Below are positions 42,432 to 51,926 of a DNA stretch of 64,000 nt, one piece after another. Each line of letters opens with the position of its first letter. Positions within the stretch are counted from its first letter, which is position 1. Position numbers and translations under genes: made by a program. A model generated the notes under the pieces. The model was given only the letters and a program-made list of their open reading frames with translations. It did not search any database and had not been told where the DNA came from. This stretch comes from Bacillota bacterium (GTDB taxonomy: Bacteria > Bacillota > Clostridia > Acetivibrionales > DSM-1351). Where the stretch lies: contig JAEZUC010000051.1 of assembly GCA_023443515.1 (NCBI GenBank), positions 1 through 64,000 on the forward strand, written 5' to 3'.

Positions 42432-44413
42432 AATCCGATCACCACCCCTAACAAAATTATTATAATTGCACCTGCAGCAAGGTTGAGCCAGAAAGTCAGT
42501 TTGTTTTCACCAAACACAGACTCCATGTAGTAGTTTCTAACAACTACTTCGTCAACTTTGTCACCGGGGCTAATAAACTCTAATCCTCTTAAATCATCAT
42601 CTACATTACTACCGCAAAGATACGGTGGCTTTAATCTTGCAGGTTTGATTCTGTTTGAAATGATAGGTATTGCAACCATCAATATCAAAATCACACCAAA
42701 GAATATAATGGATGCAAATCCTCCATATACGGCCTGATTAGCTTTTTCCAGCCATACTCCCATACCGGTTCCGCTAAGCATCTCTTTGTCGGCAATATTA
42801 AATGCCAATATCTGTGGCTTAACAAAATGATTATATAAAGGAGCAATTCCTATACTTGATGCCATTACCAAAGCAATCAGCACAGACAAAGCAGCTCTGA
42901 TTGAGAAAGAAAGCTTCTCCACATGGTACTTAGGTTTGTAGGACATTGTCAGGATTATTCCAATCCACTTGGACCAGAAAACAACCGTAAGAGCACTACC
43001 AAGTATTATAAACAACAATACTATCGGGTTGTGGACAGCGGTTTCTATAGCCATCCACTTTGTTATTAAAACACCAAAAGGTGGTAAAAGCATTGAAATC
43101 TGGCCAATTACAGTTATAACTGTAGTAAATGGCATCTTTTTGAATAAGCCCTGCATATCTTCAATATCACGACTGCCAATGCCAAGCTCAATAGTACCCA
43201 CACACAGGAAGAGTAATCCTTTTGATACTGCGTGGAAAATCATAAGCAGAACAGCAGCGGCAAGAGATATTCTTGTACCAATGCCGGCACAGCATATTAT
43301 CAATCCAAGGTTTGCTATTGTTGAATATGCAAGAACCTTCTTTGCATTACTCTGGCTTATTGCTATCGCTGAGGCAGCTACAAAAGTAAATCCTCCTGCA
43401 ACAGCTACCAGCTGTCCAAGTACTGTACCTGAGAAAGCAGGAGCAATTCTTACAACCAGATAAACGCCCGCCTTAACCATTGTACTTGAGTGAAGCAATG
43501 CAGATACCGGTGTAGGCGCAACCATGGCTCCCAATAACCAGCTTTGGAACGGGAACTGTGCGGATTTTGTAAAACCTGCTATACATAGGAGACCAAGTGC
43601 TATTGGCATCATTCCTGCAAAAGTACCTTGCATTCCTGAGTTTGATATAGCTTGTATTGAAAGTGTATCCAGGCTTGTGTTTACCATTAATATAGCGAAA
43701 ATAAAAGCTACTCCGCCTACAGAGTTAATCCACAAAGCTCTTAGACCGTTTTTGATAGCAATCTCTGTTCCATCATGGGATATGAGCAGGAATGAGCAAA
43801 GTGTTGTCACTTCCCAGAAGAAATACATCCATGATAGATTATCTGTCATTACCAAGGCATTCATTGCGCCAAGGAATATGAAGAGTATCATGAAGAACCT
43901 TGGTTGCCTCGATACTTTCAGATGCAAGTGATGTTCATGCTCCTTCATGTAGCCAAGTCCGAAAAATGTAACAATCGGGCCGATAATTGAAACAAGCATT
44001 ATCATAATTAACGACAGATGGTCGATTACAAATGCCTGTTCAGGCTCGTGAACCTTGCCGAACACCCCAAATATCTCAAATAAAATCCAAGGAATAAATT
44101 GTAATACTGTTAATACAAGTACTATTGCTTTTTTATGTTTTATACCTATATACCCGATGTAGCAGAAGAGTAAGAAGTCAAGTCCTTTAATCAAGCCACC
44201 GACAATTTCGAGTACATGCTCATCCATCTGGAAAACCAGTTTTCCTTCAGGAGAGTTAATCATAAGTGCTATGAAGCCGCCTGCCACTGCAAAAAGCAGT
44301 AGAGTAGAAATGCTTACTACAGCAATACGAATCTTCTGATTCTTCAGAATGAAGCATAATGCCGCACTTAGTGCAGGCAGCAGAATAGCTGCCAGTAATA
44401 AATACCAATCCAC
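42428..44413 (-). CDS. echA: Ech hydrogenase subunit A (NuoL/Mrp-like ion-translocating subunit)
   Basis: A 661-residue protein with about sixteen TM segments. The antiporter-like core contains the conserved WLLGAMVAPTPVSALLHSS and TMVKAGVYL motifs of NuoL/NuoM, with lysines in the membrane core. It is the likely H+ (or Na+) channel driven by hydrogen formation. It starts with GTG 44413 behind AAAGGAG. It is the first gene of the ech operon; the promoter must lie in the 500-base gap to the right, but I could not fix it. Confidence 0.95.
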   Translation of the reverse strand: MDWYLLLAAILLPALSAALCFILKNQKIRIAVVSISTLLLFAVAGGFIALMINSPEGKLVFQMDEHVLEIVGGLIKGLDFLLFCYIGYIGIKHKKAIVLVLTVLQFIPWILFEIFGVFGKVHEPEQAFVIDHLSLIMIMLVSIIGPIVTFFGLGYMKEHEHHLHLKVSRQPRFFMILFIFLGAMNALVMTDNLSWMYFFWEVTTLCSFLLISHDGTEIAIKNGLRALWINSVGGVAFIFAILMVNTSLDTLSIQAISNSGMQGTFAGMMPIALGLLCIAGFTKSAQFPFQSWLLGAMVAPTPVSALLHSSTMVKAGVYLVVRIAPAFSGTVLGQLVAVAGGFTFVAASAIAISQSNAKKVLAYSTIANLGLIICCAGIGTRISLAAAVLLMIFHAVSKGLLFLCVGTIELGIGSRDIEDMQGLFKKMPFTTVITVIGQISMLLPPFGVLITKWMAIETAVHNPIVLLFIILGSALTVVFWSKWIGIILTMSYKPKYHVEKLSFSIRAALSVLIALVMASSIGIAPLYNHFVKPQILAFNIADKEMLSGTGMGVWLEKANQAVYGGFASIIFFGVILILMVAIPIISNRIKPARLKPPYLCGSNVDDDLRGLEFISPGDKVDEVVVRNYYMESVFGENKLTFWLNLAAGAIIIILLGVVIGL

Positions 44414-44835
44414 AGCTTATTCTCCTTTCAAAATGTAATTTTAACCCTCATATTTTTAAGAATTCCATTATCACAAAGCATAACGAAAATTCTAAAAAAG
44501 ACAAAAAAATAATAAAGTCAGACTAAATCCCTTATCCATGATAATTTATAAATACTCCTTTAGTCAATCTCTCAATTTGGTTAAAAAAATATTCGATTAT
44601 GACTTTTGTCCCGTATTCTCTTGCAATGTCTTCCGTTTATCAATTTACAAAATATTTTTATGTTTAAAGAATAAAAGCCTATATTTTAAGGCGTTTCCAT
44701 AAGTTATAGCTGTGTATTGTATACAAAGTTTGTAGAATGCTGCTAAAGGAGTTTCTTATTTCCTTTACAGGGTAGTTTTTCGTTATTCCAAAACTGCCGG
44801 AGTCTTTCAGAGAAGGTTTTTCCATGAGAAATAAA
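44414..44835. other. Intergenic region upstream of ech
   Basis: A divergent gap with no gene. A 7-bp inverted repeat, TAAAGGA-N10-TCCTTTA (44744-44767), is the only clear dyad. On the minus strand several AT-rich -10-like boxes exist, but none has a well-spaced -35. The rightmost part holds the promoter of the AI-2E-type gene (listed separately). Confidence 0.5.
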
Positions 44836-44864
44836 TTGAATATGTACTTTTGTACTATTATAAT
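44836..44864 (+). promoter_or_regulatory. Sigma-A-type promoter of the AI-2E-type permease gene
   Basis: -35 TTGAAT (44836-44841), a spacer of exactly 17 bases and a perfect -10 TATAAT (44859-44864). It lies about 47 bases before the ATG at 44912. Confidence 0.75.
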
Positions 44865-44911
44865 GTATAAATTAAATAGAAGGATTTAGTAATAACATAA
44901 GAGGTAACATT

Positions 44912-45973
44912 ATGGAACTATGGAATAAGTATCAATCTACAATTAAAAAGATATTTTTGATTGTAGTCATATTTGCGGTAATCTATTTGTCAATTACATA
45001 CCTTTTGCCGTTATTTGCCCCTTTTGTAATAGCGCTGATAGTTTCCTATATTAATGAGCCGGCTATCAAGTTGCTCCAGAAATTTAACATATCAAGAAAG
45101 GTTGCTGCGGCAATTTCACTGTTATTTACCATGTCTTTACTGGGTCTCGGGTTAACCGTAGGAATTATCAAAATATATAATGAACTAATAATATTACAAG
45201 ACAACCTCACCGCATATTCCAGTGATATTTCGGGAAAGGTCAATGGTTTAATAGAAAAAGTAACGTTATTTTACAATGAGCTTCCTGATCAGGTAACCGG
45301 CACTATAACCAAGAATCTCGAATCCTTTTCAGAACAAATCGGAACTATGATAACATCAGTTATTCAGTATGTTATAAATACCGTATCTTCCATTCCGAGA
45401 TTGACAGTTTTTATTATTGTAACTATTCTGGGTACATATTTCATAAGCAGTGACAGAAAAAGTATTTCTTCCTTTTTTTATAGGCAGCTTCCCTTTTCCT
45501 GGAGAAAAAATATAGCCAGTATGAAAAAGGATACCTTCAAAGCACTTCTAGGTTACTTTAAAGCTATACTTATTCTTATGGGCTTTACTTTTCTGGAAGT
45601 AAGCGTAGGCTTGTTTATTTTGAATGTAAAATATGCATTTCTTATAGCGTTACTAGTGGGGCTATCAGATGCAATTCCAATTATGGGTACCGGCGTTGTA
45701 ATGGTTCCGTGGATTTTATGGACTGTAATAACCGGAGATATGCCTCTCGCCCTTGGGTTGGGTATAATATATGTTCTAGGTATCCTCATCAGGCAGATAA
45801 TGGAGCCTAAGATAGTAGGTAGCCAGATAGGCTTGCACCCTCTGGTAACACTCCTGGCAATGTATATAGGGCTGAAGTTTTTCGGAATACTCGGAATGTT
45901 TGTGGGCCCTATAAGCATTATCGTTGTAAAGAAGCTACAGGATTCGGGTGCAATGCGGTTATGGAATGATTAA
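44912..45973 (+). CDS. AI-2E family permease, YtvI-like
   Basis: A 353-residue membrane protein in the AI-2E exporter family. It has an N-terminal TM pair, a long amphipathic linker (about 85-160), and a C-terminal bundle with YAFLIALLVGLSDAIPIMG and QIMEPKIVGSQIGLHPLVT. The layout and length match the sporulation integral membrane protein YtvI as well as general family members. It is not in a sporulation cluster here, so the YtvI link is tentative. Its last 4 bases overlap the prmC end on the other strand. RBS AGAGGT. Confidence 0.85.
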   Translation: MELWNKYQSTIKKIFLIVVIFAVIYLSITYLLPLFAPFVIALIVSYINEPAIKLLQKFNISRKVAAAISLLFTMSLLGLGLTVGIIKIYNELIILQDNLTAYSSDISGKVNGLIEKVTLFYNELPDQVTGTITKNLESFSEQIGTMITSVIQYVINTVSSIPRLTVFIIVTILGTYFISSDRKSISSFFYRQLPFSWRKNIASMKKDTFKALLGYFKAILILMGFTFLEVSVGLFILNVKYAFLIALLVGLSDAIPIMGTGVVMVPWILWTVITGDMPLALGLGIIYVLGILIRQIMEPKIVGSQIGLHPLVTLLAMYIGLKFFGILGMFVGPISIIVVKKLQDSGAMRLWND

Positions 45974-46854
45974 CGGTTAGTCTTCCTCTGCCCTATTACA
46001 ACTCTGTCATTCCCTCCATAGTCCTTTAATACCTGTACATGGGAAAAGGATTCCTCCATTAGTGCTGAGACCTTTTCCCCTTGATTATACCCTATTTCGA
46101 AGGCCATCCATCCAAGAGTATTAAGAAAATCAGGGGCTTCGGCTGTAATTTTTCTATAAAAATCAAGTCCGTCTGCACCGCCGTCAAGGGCTATGCCCGG
46201 CTCATAATTGCAGACTTCCTTCTGAAGCCCTGCGATTGTGTCCGTTTCTATATATGGCGGATTACTGACTATAATATCAAATTTCTGACTGTCTTCAAGT
46301 GCATCAAACAAATCCCCGCAGAAAAACTCCACTCTGTTTTGAACACCGTTCACCTCACTGTTAGCTTTTGCTACCTTGATTGCTTCCTCTGATATATCAC
46401 AAGCATAAATACTGCATTCGGGACAGAAATGTGCAACGCTTACAGCTATGCAACCCGAACCTGTACACATATCCATAACTTTTAATCTGACATTGTTGTT
46501 CTCATTCTGCCTTTCAAATACCAGTTTTTGTGCCAACTCAATGACCTTTTCCACCAAAATCTCCGTGTCCTGCCTTGGTATAAGCACCGCCGGCGTTACC
46601 ATAAACCTTAATGACATGAATTCAGTATCTCCAACAATGTATTGCAGTGGAATATACTCTTTACGTTTAGAAAGCATATGGTCAAGCATGGCTTTTTCAT
46701 CAGAACTCAATTCTCGGTCGCCATTTGCAAAAAGGTACGCTCTGCCACATTTAAGCACTTGACAAAGCATAACCCCGGCTTCCTGTGCCGGGGTCTCAAT
46801 ATTAGCGTTTTTTAATATATTTTCCGCATAATGTGTAAATTCATTTATATTCAT
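45970..46854 (-). CDS. prmC: Peptide chain release factor N5-glutamine methyltransferase
   Basis: A 294-residue S-adenosylmethionine-dependent methyltransferase that modifies the GGQ glutamine of RF1 and RF2. It has the SAM-binding MDMCTGSGCIAVS (about 115-127) and the catalytic NPPYIE. The N-terminal helical domain contains PLQYIVGDTEFMSL. It lies 17 bases after a DUF1385 gene, the usual clostridial order (rpmE, DUF1385, prmC). RBS GGTGAAAT precedes the ATG. Confidence 0.95.
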   Translation of the reverse strand: MNINEFTHYAENILKNANIETPAQEAGVMLCQVLKCGRAYLFANGDRELSSDEKAMLDHMLSKRKEYIPLQYIVGDTEFMSLRFMVTPAVLIPRQDTEILVEKVIELAQKLVFERQNENNNVRLKVMDMCTGSGCIAVSVAHFCPECSIYACDISEEAIKVAKANSEVNGVQNRVEFFCGDLFDALEDSQKFDIIVSNPPYIETDTIAGLQKEVCNYEPGIALDGGADGLDFYRKITAEAPDFLNTLGWMAFEIGYNQGEKVSALMEESFSHVQVLKDYGGNDRVVIGQRKTNR

Positions 46855-46871
46855 ATTTCACCGTTATATTT

Positions 46872-47798
46872 TTAGTCTTTTCCCCAATCATCGCTAACTT
46901 CGCTGTTCGGTATAACTTCATTGAAAGCGGCTATTGCTACTTCAATCTGACTGTCATCCGGCTCTCTGGTAGTAAACCTCTGAAACATAAGTCCCGGTGC
47001 ACTGAACACCTTGAACAGCCAGTTGTTATGTCTCACCGCAAATTTTATAAGTTCCAGAGATATTCCTGCTATAACAGGAACAAGAAGAATTCTGATTGCA
47101 GCATTTAAAAATATATTATGCCATCCTGTAAATGAAAATACTAAAATACTGATTATCATTATGGTAAAAAACAGTGATGTACCGCACCTCGGATGTTTTG
47201 TAGTATATTTTCTTACATTTTCAACTGTAAGCTCGTCACCATGCTCATAACAGTGTATAGTCTTATGCTCTGCACCGTGATATTCCCAAACCCTCTTCAT
47301 ATCCTTCAGCAGTGAAACAAGAGCCAGATACCCTATAAATATACCTACTCTAAGAGCTCCTTCTACAAGGTTCTTAAATACCACTCCGTTTACAGGTATA
47401 AATCCTGCTATCAGGTTTGGAAGCAGTATAAATAGTCCTACACTAATAAAAATAGATAGCACAACCGAAAAGTATATTGCTATATCTGTTATCTTGTCTC
47501 CGAATTTTCGTTCAAGAAATTGCTCAAATTTTGAAGGTTCATTACTTTTATCATCATCTTCAAGATCTATAAATTCAGCAGAATACATAAGAGCCTTAAC
47601 CCCTATTACCATCTGGGAAAATAGATTTACAGCACCTCTTACTATTGGAATCTTGGATAGCTTGCCTTTTGGCTTTTGCAGATGTTTTTCAACAATTATC
47701 TCTCCATCCGGCTTTCTAACTGCCGTGGCCCTGTACTCCGGACCTATCATAAGCAGGCCTTCAAGTAAGGCTTGACCACCAATTGTCGTCTTTTTCAT
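46872..47798 (-). CDS. DUF1385 family membrane protein
   Basis: A 308-residue protein with four to five TM segments. It carries the family motifs GGQALLEGLLMIGP at the N-terminus, PIVRGAVNLF, EYHGAEHKTIHCYEHGDELT and HPRCGTSLFF. The His/Cys/Glu-rich centre suggests metal binding. The function is unknown, but the gene is regularly found beside rpmE and prmC. RBS GGAGGG precedes the ATG at 47798. It is probably co-transcribed with prmC. Confidence 0.93.
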   Translation of the reverse strand: MKKTTIGGQALLEGLLMIGPEYRATAVRKPDGEIIVEKHLQKPKGKLSKIPIVRGAVNLFSQMVIGVKALMYSAEFIDLEDDDKSNEPSKFEQFLERKFGDKITDIAIYFSVVLSIFISVGLFILLPNLIAGFIPVNGVVFKNLVEGALRVGIFIGYLALVSLLKDMKRVWEYHGAEHKTIHCYEHGDELTVENVRKYTTKHPRCGTSLFFTIMIISILVFSFTGWHNIFLNAAIRILLVPVIAGISLELIKFAVRHNNWLFKVFSAPGLMFQRFTTREPDDSQIEVAIAAFNEVIPNSEVSDDWGKD

Positions 47799-47902
47799 TT
47801 TCCCTCCTATATTTAAAAACAGAGTTGACCCTTAAAAAAGATTATAACTCGAATACCATTAAATGAAAAGACTAATAACAATTAATTTACAGATATGAAA
47901 CA

Positions 47903-47932
47903 AAAGACCGGGAATATTATTCCCAGTCTTTA
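47903..47932 (-). terminator. Terminator of rpmE
   Basis: On the minus strand AAAGAC-T-GGGAATA pairs with TATTCCC-G-GTCTTT, followed by TGTTTC. It lies 12 bases beyond the rpmE stop. Confidence 0.8.
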
Positions 47933-47943
47933 TAATACCTTCA

Positions 47944-48153
47944 TTACGCATTATCAACAATACCATATTTCTTCTTGAACTTATCAACACGTCCACCAGT
48001 ATCAATGAGCTTTTGTCTTCCTGTATAAAAAGGATGACACTTTGAACAAATTTCAACGTGAAGGGCTTTCTTTGTAGAACCAGTTGTAAAAGTCTCGCCG
48101 CATGCGCACTTTACTACCGCTTCGGAATATTCTGGATGAATTCCTTCCTTCAT
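47944..48153 (-). CDS. rpmE: 50S ribosomal protein L31
   Basis: A 69-residue protein of the zinc-binding (C+) L31 type. It starts MKEGIHPEY, with ligands in KCACGETF and ICSKCHPFYTG, which gives the complete CxC...CxxC set. It binds the central protuberance of the large subunit. RBS GAAGGTGA. It lies downstream of rho in the same direction. Confidence 0.98.
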   Translation of the reverse strand: MKEGIHPEYSEAVVKCACGETFTTGSTKKALHVEICSKCHPFYTGRQKLIDTGGRVDKFKKKYGIVDNA

Positions 48154-48339
48154 TGCTTTTCACCTTCTTTCAAAACATAATTGCAATGTCCTCAATGAAC
48201 AGCATTATTATTATATATTCAACGTACAATAAAATGTACTTAGTTGCTTATTAAAGAGGCAAGTGATATTTTAACATAAAAACAATCATACCGCAATACC
48301 TTTTTTATTACCTATAATAAGTACTATATTCCAGGGTTA

Positions 48340-50385
48340 TTATCTATCCTGAGAATTCTTATCTAAAAACGATATTTTTATACTATTTACAAAGTCATCG
48401 TTTGTTCTGGTCTGCATAAGTTTATTGATTAAAATCTCCGTAACCTCTGCCGTTCCCATATTGCTCATTGCTTTCCTTATAGCCCAGACACTTTCAATTT
48501 CTTTTTGGCTGAGAAGAAGCTCCTCACGTCTGGTTCCCGACTTATTAATGTCGATTGCAGGGAAGATTCTCTTTTCTGAAAGCTTTCTATCCAGATGAAG
48601 TTCCATGTTACCGGTTCCTTTGAATTCTTCAAAGATAACATCATCCATTCTGCTTCCTGTTTCAATGAGCGCAGTGGCCATAATTGTCAAACTACCACCA
48701 TGTTCGATGTTTCTTGCTGCTCCGAAAAATCTCTTTGGCTTATGAAGTGCACCCGGATCCAAACCACCGGACAATGTTCTTCCTGTTGGAGGAATAGTAA
48801 GGTTATATGCCCTTGCCAGTCTTGTAATACTATCCAGAAGAATGACTACGTCCTTCTTTTGTTCTACAAGACGCTGAGCTCTTTCCAGAACCATTTCAGC
48901 AACCTTTATATGATGTTCCGGAACCTCGTCGAAAGTAGAATAAATAACCTCTCCCTTTATGGAACGTTGCATATCAGTTACTTCTTCAGGTCTTTCATCA
49001 ATAAGCAGTACAATTAATTCCGCTTCGGGGTAGTTAATTGTAATTGCATTTGCAATTTTCTTCAGAAGTATTGTTTTACCGGCTTTCGGAGGAGATACTA
49101 TCATTCCTCTCTGGCCTTTTCCAATAGGAGCTATAAGGTCTATAAGCCTTGTTGAAAATTCTCTGGGTGAAGTTTCAAGAGTAATTCTGTTATCAGGATA
49201 TATAGGTGTTAAATACTCAAACGCAACTCTCTTTGACGCAACGTCAGGAGTGTCTCCGTTAATAGATTGTACATACAATAATGCCTGAAATTTTTCGCCT
49301 TCTTTCGGAATTCTGCCTTTTCCCCTTAGCTTATCACCGGTTTTAAGACCAAAACGCCTTATTTGTGAAGGTGAAACGTAAACATCTTTAGGACCGGACA
49401 GATAGTTTTCACTTCTTAAGAAACCATAACCGTCTGGTAATACTTCAAGGACTCCTTCTACAGGATCATCACTTTCAATTTTTTCACTACCTTGCGGTTG
49501 TTGAATCTGAGGTGAAATAACCTGAGGCTGGGATGGTACCGGCTGTTGAGGCTGACCCTGCTGTGGTTGCTGACTTATTGGTATACGCTGAGGCTCTGAT
49601 GGAATATCAGCCTTGCCATTGGTGTTTGTATACGGTCTGTTTTGTCTGTAAGAGGGTCTGTTATCCTGCCTTGCTGGTGGCTGATCATCCTTTTTATATA
49701 TCTTAGGCTTGGAATCCTTTTCAACTTTTCCGGGAATTTTTTCATCAGAAACACTTTTTGGCTGTTCTATCGTTTGCTCCGGCTTTATTCTGCTGTTTTT
49801 TGCGGTTGATATGTTTTCTGCCGAATTGTTTACTTTTTCTGAAGCTTCTGATGTGTTTGATAATACTGTATTTTCAGTAACCGAGGGTTCACTGGAAGGT
49901 TGAATATCCTTTTTCCGTCCTCTGCTATGAGGCTTTTTCTCGATATTTTTTGTTTCGAGATGCTTTAATGTGTCGGACAATCTGGCTGGCTTGTCACTTT
50001 GTTCTGATACGGAATTCGAATTATTATCCTGTCCTGTAAGACTACTAGGCAAGTCTGGTACACCGTTATTTTCCGGCTTGTCCATTGCTTTTGATGCCTT
50101 ACTCGGTCTTCCCCTCCGGGATTTTCTTAAGACAGGAACCTCCTCTGGTACTTCTTTGGACATTTCTTCGCTTGCTTGAGTTTCCATTGTATTCGCAGCT
50201 GGTTCAGCTTTTTCTTCAGAAACAACCACTTCCACAATATCATCAGATTTAAGTTTTTCGGAGTTCTCACTAAGCAGTTCTACTAACTCACTCTTCTTAT
50301 ATTTGGATATATTTTTCATTCCCAGCATTTTTGCAATATATCTCAAATCTTCTAACGTTTTTGACTGTAAATTAATTTGGTCCAT
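48340..50385 (-). CDS. rho: Transcription termination factor Rho with long Q/N-rich insertion
   Basis: 681 residues, against about 420 for E. coli Rho. Residues 1-45 are the Rho N-terminal helical domain (KTLEDLRYIAKMLGM). Residues about 50-305 are a low-complexity, charged then Q/P/N-rich insertion (for example SQQPQQGQPQQ). The RNA-binding cold-shock domain follows (GVLEVLPDGYGFLR), then the ATPase with Walker A SPPKAGKT (about 430-438), LIDERPEE and the Q/R loops (RTLSGGLDPGALHKPKRFFG). The start is fixed by AAGGTGGTG. It should terminate untranslated transcripts; the insertion may alter RNA binding or assembly. Confidence 0.97.
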   Translation of the reverse strand: MDQINLQSKTLEDLRYIAKMLGMKNISKYKKSELVELLSENSEKLKSDDIVEVVVSEEKAEPAANTMETQASEEMSKEVPEEVPVLRKSRRGRPSKASKAMDKPENNGVPDLPSSLTGQDNNSNSVSEQSDKPARLSDTLKHLETKNIEKKPHSRGRKKDIQPSSEPSVTENTVLSNTSEASEKVNNSAENISTAKNSRIKPEQTIEQPKSVSDEKIPGKVEKDSKPKIYKKDDQPPARQDNRPSYRQNRPYTNTNGKADIPSEPQRIPISQQPQQGQPQQPVPSQPQVISPQIQQPQGSEKIESDDPVEGVLEVLPDGYGFLRSENYLSGPKDVYVSPSQIRRFGLKTGDKLRGKGRIPKEGEKFQALLYVQSINGDTPDVASKRVAFEYLTPIYPDNRITLETSPREFSTRLIDLIAPIGKGQRGMIVSPPKAGKTILLKKIANAITINYPEAELIVLLIDERPEEVTDMQRSIKGEVIYSTFDEVPEHHIKVAEMVLERAQRLVEQKKDVVILLDSITRLARAYNLTIPPTGRTLSGGLDPGALHKPKRFFGAARNIEHGGSLTIMATALIETGSRMDDVIFEEFKGTGNMELHLDRKLSEKRIFPAIDINKSGTRREELLLSQKEIESVWAIRKAMSNMGTAEVTEILINKLMQTRTNDDFVNSIKISFLDKNSQDR

Positions 50386-50521
50386 AATTCACCACCTTAT
50401 AAAATCTTTACTATTTGAACCATTAAAAAATAAGGAAAATATTTTCACGAAAATCTTTATAGAAAATCAAACTACTTCTTCCGTTTTCTAGAGGAGAATT
50501 TTTGAATATCCCACAAAAATC

Positions 50522-50550
50522 ATTATATCAAAAGTGTAAATACATGTCAA
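50522..50550 (-). promoter_or_regulatory. Sigma-A-type promoter of rho
   Basis: Read on the minus strand: -35 TTGACA (50545-50550), a 17-base spacer and -10 TATAAT (50522-50527), both perfect. It predicts a leader of about 130 bases before the rho ATG at 50385; rho leaders often mediate autoregulation. Confidence 0.85.
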
Positions 50551-51084
50551 TGTTATTAAAATTTACTAACATGGAAAATAGTCTCATTCCTGCTATGTAG
50601 GTACAATTAACCCGACCAGTGTTGACTTTTGACCTGAGGAAATAAAATTCATCCTTATATAATTATTGCCATTATTTATATCTTTAATTCATATCAGCTT
50701 TCATATTTAAATATTATACATCATTGAAATAATTAGGATAAAGGGTTTTTTACTATTTTTAAGCCAGAAGTTTACGTAATACTTAAAAAATATTCTATTC
50801 TGCTATAATAAGGTTTGCATATTCGCTATTTATTCCTTTAATTGTGCAAAAATTTTTAAATTATAGACATAATAACTGAAAAATGTTTTACCTAAAATAA
50901 ATTATGTTTTACCTAAAATAAATTAATGTGTGGTATATCAAATATCAACTGAAATTTTTTATTTGGAACCCTCACCGTAATATGTTTACAGAATTTGATA
51001 TCATATTTAATAAGTCCATTAAATGTTATAATTAATTATTAATGTTGCATATGTAATTTAATTATATTTATAGGAGAATGAAAA
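50551..51084. other. AT-rich intergenic region upstream of the VOC gene
   Basis: There is no gene. It contains one perfect tandem duplication of 21 bp (50883-50924, listed separately). A TATAAT at about 51027 lies near the VOC gene but has no well-placed -35. I see nothing else. Confidence 0.5.
50883..50924. repeat. Perfect 21-bp tandem duplication
   Basis: The unit starting ATGTTTTACCTAAAATAAAT occurs twice back to back (50883-50903 and 50904-50924) with no mismatch. It is non-coding. Confidence 0.9.
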
Positions 51085-51438
51085 ATGAAATTGGGAGAAG
51101 TTTGTATTGAAACAAATGACGTTGTTAAAATAGCTGATTTCTATAGAAATGTCTTATGTATTTCTTCAGATTGCAAGGATCAAATACATCAATTTATCAT
51201 TACAGAGGGTACTACCTTGAGTGTTTACAATAATGGAAAAGTAAAGGATAACAAAAATGAAAACATCAGTCTGGCTTTTACCGTTGATGATGTAGATGAA
51301 GAATATAAAAGACTAGTGAATTTAGGAATACATATTATTGATACTCCAAAATTACAGCCCTGGGGAGCAAAAAATATGCATTTTTGCGATCCTGACGGTA
51401 ATCATATATACTTTAGGAGTTTACCAAAGGATGTTTAG
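51085..51438 (+). CDS. VOC (glyoxalase/bleomycin resistance) family protein
   Basis: A 117-residue protein with one VOC half-barrel pair. It opens with EVCIETNDVVKIADFYRNVL, has AFTVDDVDEEYKRLVNLGI in the middle, and ends PWGAKNMHFCDPDGNHIYF, the usual C-terminal metal-side strand. The enzyme activity is unknown, as is typical for stand-alone VOC proteins. RBS AGGAGA precedes the ATG. It stands between rho and two tRNAs. Confidence 0.88.
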   Translation: MKLGEVCIETNDVVKIADFYRNVLCISSDCKDQIHQFIITEGTTLSVYNNGKVKDNKNENISLAFTVDDVDEEYKRLVNLGIHIIDTPKLQPWGAKNMHFCDPDGNHIYFRSLPKDV

Positions 51439-51492
51439 CTATGGTGTGTTTGGAGTTAGGGGTATCCGGGCTTCTTAACTTTAAGAAATTAA

Positions 51493-51522
51493 AAACCCTT
51501 CAAAATGTAATTTTGAAGGGTT
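51493..51522 (-). terminator. Terminator of tRNA-Thr
   Basis: A perfect 13-bp stem, AAACCCTTCAAAA (51493-51505) with its complement at 51511-51523, and a 5-base loop. On the minus strand a T5 run follows. It may also end the convergent VOC transcript. Confidence 0.9.
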
Positions 51523-51598
51523 TGGAGCTGGCGGACGGAATCGAACCCCCGACCTGCTGATTACAAGTCAGCTGCTCTACCTGCTGAGCTACACCAGC
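51523..51598 (-). tRNA. tRNA-Thr (anticodon TGT)
   Basis: A 76-nt cloverleaf. The acceptor arms are GCTGGTG and CGCCAGC, the anticodon stem GCTGA/TCAGC encloses the loop CTTGTAA, and the T loop contains GGTTCGATTCC. The CCA end is encoded. Anticodon TGT reads threonine ACA codons. Confidence 0.97.
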
Positions 51599-51815
51599 GT
51601 CTTTCTATATCAGAGCAGTTATTTCTGCCCTCAACACTATGATAGTATAACAGGGGATAACTTATGTGTCAACACTTTTTAGTAGGAAAATTTATCTTTG
51701 TTGTATGAATTTGTAGAATAAATTGGTTTGCAAAATCCACATTGTGACTCTTTGAATATTTGTTAATGGTAATACCCATAAACTTGACTAATCTTTTTTA
51801 ATGGAAATTTATATT

Positions 51816-51850
51816 TAAAAAAACAGTTATCATTATATGATAACTGTTTT
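51816..51850 (-). terminator. Terminator of tRNA-Val
   Basis: A 13-bp stem, AAAACAGTTATCA (51820-51832) with its complement at 51838-51850. A T-tract follows on the minus strand. Confidence 0.9.
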
Positions 51851-51926
51851 TGGTGGGAACTATAGGGCTCGAACCTATGACCCTCTGCTTGTAAGGCAGA
51901 TGCTCTCCCAGCTGAGCTAAGCTCCC
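51851..51926 (-). tRNA. tRNA-Val (anticodon TAC)
   Basis: A 76-nt cloverleaf. The acceptor arms are GGGAGCT and AGTTCCC, the anticodon stem TCTGC/GCAGA encloses CTTACAA, and the T loop contains GGTTCGAGCCC. CCA is encoded. Anticodon TAC reads valine GTA codons. Confidence 0.97.
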
